64,000 nt of DNA from Streptomyces sp. ALI-76-A (lineage in GTDB: Bacteria; Actinomycetota; Actinomycetes; Streptomycetales; Streptomycetaceae). Positions 1 to 7,824 of the stretch are shown in pieces (position 1 is the stretch's first letter; every line of letters starts with the position of its first letter). The notes under the pieces were generated by a model. The model did no database searches. It had not been told where the DNA came from and saw only the letters and a program-made list of their open reading frames with translations. The stretch spans positions 5,208,001 to 5,272,000 of the forward strand of contig NZ_JASVWB010000002.1 of the NCBI RefSeq assembly GCF_030287445.1, read 5' to 3'. Both the position numbers and the translations under genes were made by a program.

Positions 1-789
1 GTCCAGGTCAAGGGCATCGGCCTCGGCTCCGGCGCCCGCTCGCAGGTCTGGAACGGCCTCGGCAACTACGCCGACGTCCTGCACGACTCCGAGTTCGGCA
101 ACAGCGTGCTGCGCGCCTTCGGCTACGGCCTGATCGTCGTCCCGACGATGCTCGGTCTCGCGCTGCTGTTCGCGCTGATGCTCGACACCCCGAAGGCCCG
201 CAGCGCCAGGTTCGCGCGGCTCGCGATCTTCCTGCCGTACGCGGTGCCCGGCATCATCGCCGCCCTGATGTGGGGCTTCCTCTACCTGCCGGACGTCAGC
301 CCGTTCCACTACCTGCTGCGCGAGTTCGGCCTGCCGCAGCCGGACCTGTTCGACGGCGGCAACCTGTACCTGTCGTTCGCGAACATCGCGGTGTGGGGCG
401 GCACCGGCTTCAACATGATCGTCATCTACACCGCGTTGCGGGCCATCCCGAAGGAGATCTACGAGGCCGCGCGGATCGACGGCGCGTCCGACCTGAAGAT
501 CGCCCTCCGGATCAAGATCCCGATCGTGGCGCCCTCCCTGGTGCTCACCCTCTTCTTCTCGGTGATCGCCACCCTCCAGGTCTTCACCGAACCCATGGCC
601 CTCAGGCCGCTGACCAACGGCCTGCCGACCACCTGGAGTCCGCTGATGGCCATCTACGACAGCGCCTTCCTGAGGTCCGACATCTACGGCGCCTCGGCCA
701 CCGCGGTCGTCCTGGCCCTGGCCACCTTCGTCGTCTCCTTCACCCTGCTGCGTGTCTCCGACCGCTACACCCGGGAGGACCGGGCATGA
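1..789 (+). CDS. Sugar ABC transporter permease, MalF type (5' truncated)
   Basis: The reading frame is open from base 1, so the true start lies outside the window; 262 residues are visible. It is a membrane-spanning permease of a binding-protein-dependent carbohydrate importer. The cytoplasmic EAA loop that docks the ATPase is clear (EAARIDGASDLKIALRIKIP, about bases 461-520), with hydrophobic segments before and after. The stop TGA overlaps the ATG of the second permease (ATGA), so the two are translationally coupled and probably form a heterodimer. The binding-protein gene would be expected upstream, outside the window. Substrate cannot be read from the sequence; a sugar is inferred from the family and the LacI gene downstream. 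Confidence 0.9.
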   Translation, partial: VQVKGIGLGSGARSQVWNGLGNYADVLHDSEFGNSVLRAFGYGLIVVPTMLGLALLFALMLDTPKARSARFARLAIFLPYAVPGIIAALMWGFLYLPDVSPFHYLLREFGLPQPDLFDGGNLYLSFANIAVWGGTGFNMIVIYTALRAIPKEIYEAARIDGASDLKIALRIKIPIVAPSLVLTLFFSVIATLQVFTEPMALRPLTNGLPTTWSPLMAIYDSAFLRSDIYGASATAVVLALATFVVSFTLLRVSDRYTREDRA

Positions 790-1664
790 CTCCCCTCACC
801 CTCACCGCCGACGCCACCGGCGGGACGCGCGGCGCCCGGCGCACCGCCTGGGTCCCCACCCTGGTGCTGATCCTGGGCGCGCTGTACTGCCTGGTCCCCA
901 TCGCCTGGGTGGTCATCGCGGCGACCAAGGACCGGTCGGAGCTGTTCTCCACCTTCACCTTCGCGCCCGGCACCGGCTTCCTCGACAACCTGAGCGACCT
1001 GAACGCCTACCGGGACGGCATCTACTGGCAGTGGATGGCCAACTCCGCCTTCTACGCGGGACTCGGCGCCCTGCTGTCCGCCGCGGTCTCGGCCGGCGGC
1101 GGGTACGCGCTCGGCCGGTTCGCCTTCCGGGGACGGGAGTTCGTCTTCAAGCTGATCCTGGCCGGCGTCCTGGTGCCGGGTGTCGTGCTGGCCGTACCGC
1201 AGTACCTGATGCTGTCGAAGATGGGCATGGCCGACTCGTACTGGTCGATGCTGCTGCCGTCCATCCTCTCCCCGTACGGCGTCTACCTGGTCCGCATCTA
1301 CGCGTCCGCCGCGGTGCCCGCCGAACTCCTCGAAGCCGCCCGCATGGACGGCGCGAGCGAGTGGCGGATCTTCACCCGGATCGCGGTGCCGATGATGATG
1401 CCGGGCCTGATCACGGTGTTCCTCTTCCAGTTCGTCGGCATCTGGAACAACTTCCTGCTGCCGTTCGTGATGCTGGCCGACGACACCAAGTTCCCGCTCA
1501 CCCTCGGGCTCTACACGCTGCTCGCGCAGGGCGCCTCACAGCCCGCCCTCTACACCCTGGTCATCACCGGATGCCTGCTCGCGATCGTCCCGCTGATCGC
1601 GCTCTTCCTGGTGATCCAGCGGTTCTGGTCCCTGGACCTGCTGAGCGGCTCGGTCAAGGCCTGA
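786..1664 (+). CDS. Sugar ABC transporter permease, MalG type
   Basis: 292 residues starting at the ATG that overlaps the upstream stop. A first transmembrane segment lies near residues 20-40, several more follow, and the EAA loop reads EAARMDGASEWRIFTRIAVP (about bases 1332-1391). This is the CUT1-family partner of the preceding permease. No ATPase gene is adjacent; in Streptomyces many CUT1 importers share the ATPase MsiK encoded elsewhere, so this is expected rather than a defect. The lacI-type gene starts 35 bases after the stop and is likely in the same transcript. Confidence 0.92.
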   Translation: MTPLTLTADATGGTRGARRTAWVPTLVLILGALYCLVPIAWVVIAATKDRSELFSTFTFAPGTGFLDNLSDLNAYRDGIYWQWMANSAFYAGLGALLSAAVSAGGGYALGRFAFRGREFVFKLILAGVLVPGVVLAVPQYLMLSKMGMADSYWSMLLPSILSPYGVYLVRIYASAAVPAELLEAARMDGASEWRIFTRIAVPMMMPGLITVFLFQFVGIWNNFLLPFVMLADDTKFPLTLGLYTLLAQGASQPALYTLVITGCLLAIVPLIALFLVIQRFWSLDLLSGSVKA

Positions 1665-1699
1665 GGCATCCGCCGCATCCACCGTCACGAACGAGGAAC

Positions 1700-2728
1700 A
1701 TGACCACCAGCGCCAACGGACGCCGCCGACCGCCCACCATCCACGACGTGGCGCGGGAGGCCGGCGTGTCGCGGGGCACCGTCTCCCGCTTCCTGAACGG
1801 CGGCCACTACGTCTCCCCGGCCGCCCGCCGGGCGGTCGAGGCCGCCATCAGGAAGACCGGGTACGTGGTCAACCGGCATGCGCGCAGCCTGAGCACCGGC
1901 CGTTCGGACTCGGTGGCGTTCCTGCTGACCGAACCGCAGGAGAAGTTCTTCGAGGACCCCAACTTCAACGTCCTGCTGCGGGGTTGCACCGAGCGCCTGG
2001 CCCAGCACGACATCCCGCTGCTGCTCATGCTGGCGGCGAGCGACGACGACCGGCGCCGGCTGACGCGGTACATCACCTCGGGACACGTCGACGGCGTGCT
2101 GCTGGTCTCCAGCCACAGCGGGGACCCGGTCGCCGTCGAACTGCGCGACGCCGGCATCCCGTTGGTGGCCTGCGGCAAGCCGCTCGGCCTGGGATCCAGG
2201 GTCAGCTACGTGGCGGCCGCCGACCGCGACGGCGCCCAGGAGATGGTCCGCCACCTCCTCGCCGGCGGCCGCCGCCGCATCGGCATGGTCACCGGACCGC
2301 TGGACACCCCGGGCGGCACCGACCGCCTGGCCGGCTACCGCGACGTGCTCGCCGAGGCGGGTCTGCCCTACGACCCGGCGCTGGTGGTCGAGGGCGACTA
2401 CCGGCGCACCGGCGGCGAGCGGGCCGCCCGTCGGCTGCTGGCGCGGGCCCCGGACATCGACGCGGTGTTCGCCGCCTCCGACCTCATGGCCCAGGGAGTC
2501 GTCAACGCGCTTCAGCAGAGCGGCCGTTCGGTCCCCGATGACATCGCTGTCGGCGGCTTCGACGACTCGGCCGCGGCCACCGCCGTCACCCCGGCCCTCA
2601 CCACGATGCGCCAGCCCTACGACCGCATCAGCGCCGAGATGGTCCGCATGCTGCTCGCGCAGATCGCGGGAGAGGACACGGCGGGCGTCATCCTCCCGAC
2701 GGAACTGGTGGTGCGGGACTCCGCGTGA
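1700..2728 (+). CDS. LacI-family transcriptional regulator
   Basis: 342 residues. The N-terminal helix-turn-helix (TIHDVAREAGVSRGTVSRFL, about residues 13-32) and hinge helix are canonical LacI/GalR. The rest is a periplasmic-binding-protein-like sugar-sensing domain ending in the usual GGFDDSAAA and ILPTELVVRDS motifs. ATG 1700 is chosen because it follows GAGGAAC and gives the normal family length; the frame is open further upstream inside the permease gene. Position directly after two permease genes suggests it controls this transporter in response to the transported sugar. The operator is expected upstream of the operon, outside the window. Confidence 0.93.
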   Translation: MTTSANGRRRPPTIHDVAREAGVSRGTVSRFLNGGHYVSPAARRAVEAAIRKTGYVVNRHARSLSTGRSDSVAFLLTEPQEKFFEDPNFNVLLRGCTERLAQHDIPLLLMLAASDDDRRRLTRYITSGHVDGVLLVSSHSGDPVAVELRDAGIPLVACGKPLGLGSRVSYVAAADRDGAQEMVRHLLAGGRRRIGMVTGPLDTPGGTDRLAGYRDVLAEAGLPYDPALVVEGDYRRTGGERAARRLLARAPDIDAVFAASDLMAQGVVNALQQSGRSVPDDIAVGGFDDSAAATAVTPALTTMRQPYDRISAEMVRMLLAQIAGEDTAGVILPTELVVRDSA

Positions 2729-2834
2729 CCGCGCCGCCGACCGCCGTAACCGGAGCAGCCGTCAACGCATGTGAAGGCTGTAGCCGTCCGGTTCACGTCG
2801 AGTCGACGCGGCGTTCCGTCCGTATTCTCTGATC

Positions 2835-3641
2835 ATGGCCGCACCCACCGCATACGCACTCATCGCCACCGACCTGGACGGAACGCTGCTGCGAGGCGAC
2901 GACACGCTCTCCGACCGGTCGCTCGCCGCGCTCGCGCGGGTGGCGGCGGCGGGGGCCCGGCACCTCGTCGTCACCGGCCGGCCGGCGCCCAGAGTGCGCC
3001 CCCTCCTCGACGACCTGGGCAGCGAGGGGCTCGCGGTGTGCGGGCAGGGCGCGCAGGTGTACGACGCCGGCGCGAACCGTCTGCTGTGGTCGGTCACCCT
3101 GGACCGGGAGCTGGCCGAGACCGCGCTCGGCAAGATCGAGGCGGAGGTCGGCGAGGTGTACGCCGCCGTCGACCAGGACGGTGTCGACGGGCTCACGCTC
3201 ATCGAGCCGGGCTACCTGATGCCGCACCCGACGCTGCCCGCCGTACGCGTGGGCCGGCGCGACGACCTGTGGGACGCGCCGATCAGCAAGGTGCTGCTGC
3301 GCCATCCCGACCTGTCCGACGACGAGTTGGCGGCGACGGCCCGCTCGGTGGTCGGTTCCCTCGCCACGGTCACCATGTCCGGGCCCGGGACCGTCGAACT
3401 TCAGCCATGCGGCATCACCAAGGCGACGGGGCTCGCGCTGGCCGCCGAGCACCTGGGACTCGGGCCGCGCCGGACCATCGCCTTCGGGGACATGCCCAAC
3501 GACATCCCCATGCTGGACTGGGCGGCCCACGGCGTCGCCATGGCCAACGCCCACCCCGAACTCAGGGCCGGGGCCGACGAGATCACCCTCTCGAACGAGG
3601 ACGACGGCGTGGCGGTCGTCCTCGAACGGCTCTTCCGCTGA
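2835..3641 (+). CDS. HAD-superfamily phosphatase, Cof type
   Basis: 268 residues. Motif I is DLDGTLL at residues 13-19 (nucleophile Asp13, acid/base Asp15), motif II includes VVTGRP near residue 52, a conserved Lys sits in the ITKATGL region, and motif IV is AFGDMPNDIPML near residue 218. The large cap between motifs II and III makes it a C2-cap (Cof-type) enzyme, which usually dephosphorylates small phosphorylated metabolites such as sugar phosphates or FMN. The exact substrate is not predictable. ATG 2835 gives the normal N-terminus just ahead of the motif I strand. It lies about 100 bases after the lacI gene and may be a separate unit. Confidence 0.9.
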   Translation: MAAPTAYALIATDLDGTLLRGDDTLSDRSLAALARVAAAGARHLVVTGRPAPRVRPLLDDLGSEGLAVCGQGAQVYDAGANRLLWSVTLDRELAETALGKIEAEVGEVYAAVDQDGVDGLTLIEPGYLMPHPTLPAVRVGRRDDLWDAPISKVLLRHPDLSDDELAATARSVVGSLATVTMSGPGTVELQPCGITKATGLALAAEHLGLGPRRTIAFGDMPNDIPMLDWAAHGVAMANAHPELRAGADEITLSNEDDGVAVVLERLFR

Positions 3642-3657
3642 GGGCCGCCCCCGGGCG

Positions 3658-3691
3658 GCCGGTGCCGGACCGTACGGCCCGGCACCGGCCG
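3658..3691 (+). terminator. Rho-independent-like terminator after the HAD gene
   Basis: A perfect 12-bp stem, GGCCGGTGCCGG (3658-3669) with CCGGCACCGGCC (3680-3691), and a 10-base loop, 16 bases after the stop codon. There is no T-tract, as is usual for GC-rich actinomycete terminators. It separates the HAD gene from the inverted-repeat element that starts at 3700. Confidence 0.6.
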
Positions 3692-3699
3692 GGGTCCGC

Positions 3700-3868
3700 C
3701 TAGTGCCGTGGCAGGCAACGTTCGCCCCTTCGCGGCGTCCGGCACGCCCTCTCGCCGCACCGGCCGAAAGCCCGAGTACATCCAGTACGAGGGCTGGCGG
3801 CCGGCATGCCGAGAGCACGCACCGGACGCCGCTCCTTGACGGGCAAACGTTGCCTGCCGCGGCACTAG
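3700..3868. mobile_element. MITE-like element, 169 bp, with 28-bp terminal inverted repeats
   Basis: The left end begins CTAGTGCCGTGGCAGGCAAC (3700-3719) and continues through CGTTCGCCC to 3727. The right end read on the minus strand begins CTAGTGCCGCGGCAGGCAAC (3868 downward) and continues CGTTTGCCC. The arms match at 26 of 28 positions. The internal ~110 bp contain no plausible coding sequence. Both ends are CTAG; because CTAG is itself palindromic, it could be part of the repeat or a target duplication (TA or CTAG). Size, long matching ends and lack of transposase fit a non-autonomous element mobilised in trans. The matching transposase family is not identifiable here. Confidence 0.7.
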
Positions 3869-4347
3869 TACGCGCCCCACACGTTGTCGATCGAGCCGTA
3901 CCGCGCGGCCGCGTAGTTGCAGGCGGCGACGATGTTCGCGACCGGGTCGTACGGGTCCCACGAGGTGCCGGCCACGTGGTACGCCTGGAAGGTCGGGTCG
4001 ATCGTCTGCAACAGGCCCTTGGACGGGGTGCCCGCGGCGGCGTTCGAGTCCCAGTTGTTGATGGCGTACGGGTTGCCCGAGGACTCCCGGATGACGTTGC
4101 GGTGAATGCCGTTGTACGTACCGGGGATTCCGTGCTGCGCCATCACCTGGAGGGACGCCCGGATCCAGCCGTCGAGGTTGTCGGCGTAGCCCAGCGAGGA
4201 GGCGGTGGCCACGGTCGGGGTCGCCGCGGAGGCGCTGGTGGCGCCGATGAGCGGGAGCGCCAGGACGGCGACTCCGGTGCCGGCGACGGCGAGCTTGCGG
4301 GCGAGGCGGGCGGTCTTGGAGCCGCGGTGCTGACCGGGTGCAGACAT
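3865..4347 (-). CDS. Secreted lytic transglycosylase (SLT domain)
   Basis: 160 residues from ATG 4347. Signal peptide about residues 1-42 (basic KTARLARK, hydrophobic core, cleavage near ATSASAA). The mature part holds an SLT-type fold: the catalytic Glu is in NVIRESSGNPYAIN, followed by SKGLLQTIDPTFQAYH and an ANIVAACNYAAARYGS helix. It should cleave peptidoglycan glycan strands outside the cell, in wall remodelling or spore germination. The frame is open further upstream, but the later ATG gives a proper signal peptide and sits just after the riboswitch. The TAG stop lies in the CTAG terminus of the adjacent MITE-like element, so the last codons may have been touched by its insertion. Confidence 0.88.
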   Translation of the reverse strand: MSAPGQHRGSKTARLARKLAVAGTGVAVLALPLIGATSASAATPTVATASSLGYADNLDGWIRASLQVMAQHGIPGTYNGIHRNVIRESSGNPYAINNWDSNAAAGTPSKGLLQTIDPTFQAYHVAGTSWDPYDPVANIVAACNYAAARYGSIDNVWGAY

Positions 4348-4365
4348 GGGGACGTGTTCCTCTCC

Positions 4366-4556
4366 GGCGCCTGCGAGGTGAGCTGTCGGGTTCGGGCGGG
4401 AGCTGCCCGGCCGCACCGCCCTGAGGCGAGGCGACTTCACCCCGAGCCGTTCCGGCACGACCTGTGTCGTCCGGCCCGGCGACTTACCTGGGTCCCCCGC
4501 TCCTGCCGTGCGGTGTCGTCGATGGGTGTGTCCATGGGCGGCGGCAGGATTAGGCG
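4366..4556 (-). ncRNA. ydaO-type (c-di-AMP) riboswitch in the SLT leader
   Basis: On the minus strand the 200 bases before the transglycosylase start hold the conserved blocks of the ydaO/yuaA class in order: an opening CGCCTAATCCTGCCGCC near 4555-4539, GAGCGGGGGACCCAGGT near 4505-4489, GGGGTGAAGTCGC near 4444-4432, and the 3' block CCGAACCCGACAGCTCACCT near 4396-4377 followed by CGCAGGCGCC. Riboswitches of this class bind cyclic di-AMP and turn expression off; in actinomycetes they commonly precede cell-wall hydrolase genes. The distance from the 3' end to the start codon is about 20 bases, so control of transcript elongation or of the ribosome site is possible. No clear terminator hairpin was seen. 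Confidence 0.88.
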
Positions 4557-5453
4557 TCCGCCCGACGGCCCGGAACGTATGCGAGAGCACATGTCCGAAA
4601 CAAGTGGTGGATTCACACCTCGTACCTATTGACCTTGGTCTGAGGCGTATGGGGCACTTGATCCTTTGCGTCTGCCAAGACTCAACTGGCGTGGAGGGCA
4701 AGGGAAAACGCCGGTGTGCCGAGATGCGGGTGCGGGCGGCCCCGAGTGACCCAACTCACGGCCATGCGCAAGAGCGGCAAAACGGGCAATGAGCCCAACT
4801 CGTAGCCAAGCGGCAGGCCATGGGGTCCGCCGCTCCCGAGACCGGCGGCCGCTCGCTCGCGGAACCCGCAGGGTGGCGCCCGTTCGTCGCCGCCGGGACA
4901 CCGTCGGCCGGTCCGGTGCCGAGTGCGTGTCGTCCGGGCGGGTGGCGTGGCAGGAGTCCGGGGATCGCGGGTACCGGTTCCTCGATACGGGGTGTCGCGT
5001 CCGCGCGTACGGCGGGTTCCGGCCGGGGCGGGATGCGAAGGTCCTCATGGGCCCCCTCGCGGGCCTCACGGGCCCCTCGCGGGAAAGGACGGAACGGATG
5101 CGCAGGCTCACCGGAGCGATCCCGGGGGCGGGACACCCGGGCGGATCCGCCGAGGTGGCGGTGGGGATCGACGGGCGGGAGGAGGCATGATCGTCCTCCG
5201 GGCCGGACGGCTGCCGGAGGCGGCCCCGGCCGCGATCCGGGACGCCGCCCTTTGCCCCCCCGGTGAGTCCATGGATGTCCGATGTTTTCAAGTGATCAAA
5301 AACACATCTGCCCTGATCCCATACCGCCTGGGCCGGACCGGTGGGCGCTATCGGTGATCGAAACGTGACCGGATACGCTGACTTGAGTGACAGCAGCGAC
5401 CTATCGACAAACCGTGTAATCGCCAGTAGACACCAGCAGACAGGAGATCCCTC
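4557..5453. other. Intergenic region without a supported gene
   Basis: About 900 bases between the riboswitch (transcribed left) and the polyprenyl synthase (transcribed right). No frame gives a recognisable protein or a good ribosome site. It must contain the two divergent promoters. A GGGCCCC(C)TCGCGGG block is repeated around 5049-5079. An AT-richer stretch at about 5279-5310 and GGATACGCT near 5371-5379 may belong to the promoter of the synthase gene; this is weak. Confidence 0.4.
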
Positions 5454-6464
5454 GTGACCGTCGTCGGGCCGTTCGGGCTGAGCGTGCGGGACCAGGCTCT
5501 GGAAGCCGATGTCCAGGCCGGATTGGCGGCTGTCGAGGAGGGACTGCTCGAAGCCACCAAGAGTGAGGTCCCCTTCATCACGGAGGCCGCCCAGCACCTG
5601 GTGCGGGCGGGCGGAAAGCGGTTCCGGCCGCTGCTCGTGATGCTCGCCGCCCAGTTCGGGGACCCGTACGCGCCGGGCATCGTCCCGTCGGCGGTGGTGG
5701 TGGAGCTGACCCATCTGGCGACGCTGTACCACGACGACGTGATGGACGAGGCCGAGGTGCGGCGCGGGGTGGACAGCGCGAACACCCGCTGGGGCAACTC
5801 GGTGGCCGTCCTCACCGGCGACTTCCTGTTCGCCCGCGCCTCGCACATCCTGGCCGACCTCGGGCCCGAGGCGGTCCGGGTCCAGGCGGAGGCGTTCGAA
5901 CGCCTGGTCACGGGCCAGATCCTGGAGACGGCGGGGCCGCAGGACGGGCGCGACCCGGTCGAGCACTACCTCGACGTCCTGGGCGGCAAGACGGGCTCGC
6001 TGGTGGCGGTGGCCTGCCGCTTCGGGGCGATGATGTCGGGCGCCGACGAGACGGTCGTCGACGTGCTGACGCAGTACGGCGAGCGGCTGGGCGTCGCCTT
6101 CCAGCTCGCCGACGACGTGCTGGACATCGCCTCCGACTCCCACGAGTCCGGGAAGACCCCGGGCACGGACCTGCGCGAGGGCATCGCGACCCTGCCGGTC
6201 CTGCGGCTGCGCGAGCGCGCGGCCCGGCTGGGCCTGGCCGAGGACATCGCGCTGTGCGAGCTGCTGGCCTCCGACCTCACCGACGACGCGCGGCACGCGC
6301 GGGCGCTGGCGGACCTGCGGGCGCACCCCGCCCTGGAGCAGGCCCGCCGGGACACGGTCCGCTACGCGCAGGACGCCCGCTCGGCCCTCGCCCCGCTGCG
6401 GGAGTGCGGCGCGAAGGTGGCGCTGATGGAGATGTGCGACGCGGTGGTCCACCGGGCCGGCTGA
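5454..6464 (+). CDS. Long-chain polyprenyl diphosphate synthase
   Basis: 336 residues from GTG 5454, preceded by CAGGAGATC as ribosome site. It is a trans-isoprenyl diphosphate synthase: the first aspartate-rich motif is HDDVMDEAEVRRG (DDVMD about residues 93-97) and the second is LADDVLDIA (about residue 220), with the substrate motif GGKRFRP near residue 51. The residue five places before the first Asp is Ala, which in this family goes with long-chain products. In Streptomyces such an enzyme is expected to make the side-chain precursor of menaquinone, the quinone used by the respiratory complexes encoded further right. Chain length is inferred, not seen. Confidence 0.9.
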   Translation: MTVVGPFGLSVRDQALEADVQAGLAAVEEGLLEATKSEVPFITEAAQHLVRAGGKRFRPLLVMLAAQFGDPYAPGIVPSAVVVELTHLATLYHDDVMDEAEVRRGVDSANTRWGNSVAVLTGDFLFARASHILADLGPEAVRVQAEAFERLVTGQILETAGPQDGRDPVEHYLDVLGGKTGSLVAVACRFGAMMSGADETVVDVLTQYGERLGVAFQLADDVLDIASDSHESGKTPGTDLREGIATLPVLRLRERAARLGLAEDIALCELLASDLTDDARHARALADLRAHPALEQARRDTVRYAQDARSALAPLRECGAKVALMEMCDAVVHRAG

Positions 6465-6540
6465 CCCCGCCAGGAGTGACGCACATCACGCGCGCCGACC
6501 GAGCCCGTACCGAGATCAGCCCCGTACTGCTGCCCGGACG

Positions 6541-6557
6541 CTGACGCAGGGGCGTCA
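6541..6557. promoter_or_regulatory. Short dyad before the CHRD gene
   Basis: CTGACGC (6541-6547) and GCGTCAG (6551-6557) form a 7-bp inverted repeat with a 3-base spacer, 23 bases before the CHRD start. It could be an operator or a weak end-of-transcript hairpin for the polyprenyl synthase gene. Confidence 0.3.
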
Positions 6558-6579
6558 GCCGCACGAGGGGGAGACGCTC

Positions 6580-7578
6580 ATGGGCATCAGCACGATGTTC
6601 CCGGTACGCCGTACGTCCCGGACAGTCCGTACGTCCCGCACACGCCGTACGGGCCTGCTCGTCACCACCGTCGCGGTGGCCGCGTCCGCCGTCGTCGCCG
6701 CGGTGACGCCCGCCTCCGCCGGGGACGGCCGCGCGCCCGGTGGTGGCACCGGCGCGGACGGCGTCCTCCTCGCCGCGAGCCTCCGGGGTGCCAACGAGGT
6801 CCCCACGCCGGGCGGCCCCGCCGTGGGCGACAAGGACGGCGCCGCGCTCCAGTTCGTCAAGGTGAAGGGCGACAAGGTCTCCGTCGCCGTCAAGTGGCGC
6901 GGCACCGGCAGGCCCACCGCCCTCCACCTGCACCAGGGCGCCAGGGGCAGCAACGGCGCCGTCAAGATCGACTTCACCGGTCTCCTGAAGAGCAGGGGAC
7001 CGGGCCGTACCGTCACCGGCACCGTCCAGGTCGACGACCCGGCGCTGCTCGACCGGCTCACCTCCGACCCGACCTCCTTCTACGCCAACCTGCACACCGC
7101 CCGGTTCCCGGGCGGAGCCGTCCGTGGCCGGCTCCACCGGATCACCGTCGCCTCCTTCGACTTCCGTGACGCCCTCGACAACGTCCAGGCGTCCGTCCTC
7201 AAGGGCAGGCAGATCTACGCGTGCAAGCCGGCCGCGGACGGCGGGTACGCCTTCGCCCAACGGGACGTCAGCGCCGTCCTCGGCGGCGCCATCGCGCACT
7301 CCTTCGTCGCACCCGACTCCGGTACACCGCAGTGGATCGCCCCCGACCGCAGCGCCGTGACCGGGGCGGTCCTGTCCAGGACACCGAACGGCGACGGCAA
7401 CATCCCCGAGCTGGACCTCAGGGCCACCTCGTCCGGCAAGGAGCGCGGCCTGCTGGCCGGCACCACGGAGATCCTGCGGCTGAACACCGTCGGCGGCGTC
7501 GCTCCGGCCGGCCCCTGCACGCCGGGCGCGGTCGTCGGCGTCCCCTACCAGGCGGACTACGTGTTCCTGGGCGTCTGA
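6580..7578 (+). CDS. Secreted CHRD-domain protein
   Basis: 332 residues. An Arg-rich N-terminus (several RTSRTVRTSR-like repeats) precedes a hydrophobic core and a signal peptidase site near TPASAGDG, about residue 47, so it is exported. Residues about 58-185 form a CHRD domain (GANEVPTP, TALHLHQGARGSNG, NLHTARFPGGAVRGRL), a beta-sandwich named after chordin and common in secreted bacterial proteins of unknown role. The C-terminal half resembles the DUF3455-like segments often described in surface proteins (QIYACKPAADGGYAF), but this is less sure. The ATG is preceded by GAGGGGGAG. No operon partner is evident. Confidence 0.8.
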   Translation: MGISTMFPVRRTSRTVRTSRTRRTGLLVTTVAVAASAVVAAVTPASAGDGRAPGGGTGADGVLLAASLRGANEVPTPGGPAVGDKDGAALQFVKVKGDKVSVAVKWRGTGRPTALHLHQGARGSNGAVKIDFTGLLKSRGPGRTVTGTVQVDDPALLDRLTSDPTSFYANLHTARFPGGAVRGRLHRITVASFDFRDALDNVQASVLKGRQIYACKPAADGGYAFAQRDVSAVLGGAIAHSFVAPDSGTPQWIAPDRSAVTGAVLSRTPNGDGNIPELDLRATSSGKERGLLAGTTEILRLNTVGGVAPAGPCTPGAVVGVPYQADYVFLGV

Positions 7579-7593
7579 TCCACCGGCACGGCG

Positions 7594-7639
7594 GGCGGCG
7601 TGCGCTCCGCGACCCCTACGGGTCGGAGCACGCGCCGCC
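7594..7639 (+). terminator. Imperfect hairpin terminator after the CHRD gene
   Basis: GGCGGCGTGCGCTCCG (7594-7609) and CGGAGCACGCGCCGCC (7624-7639) pair over 16 positions with two mismatches. The hairpin lies 16 bases after the stop codon. Confidence 0.5.
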
Positions 7640-7824
7640 TCCGGGTGTCATACCGCAGGTGTACACGGAGTTGAGCCCGGGGGCTGACGAATCTTCCCGG
7701 CGGATTTGGTCAGATGGACATCACGGAAAACACCACTCCTCACCGATTCGGGTGAGAATGGCGGCTACGGGGTGGACGCAGGGGGAGTTGGACAGCCGCC
7801 GCCGACGACGGAGGTAAGGCACAC

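Noticed and set aside
4756..5136. A 126-residue minus-strand frame between riboswitch and polyprenyl synthase
   Set aside because: Arg/Pro-rich shadow-like composition, no motif, and overlapping frames on the other strand of equal quality.
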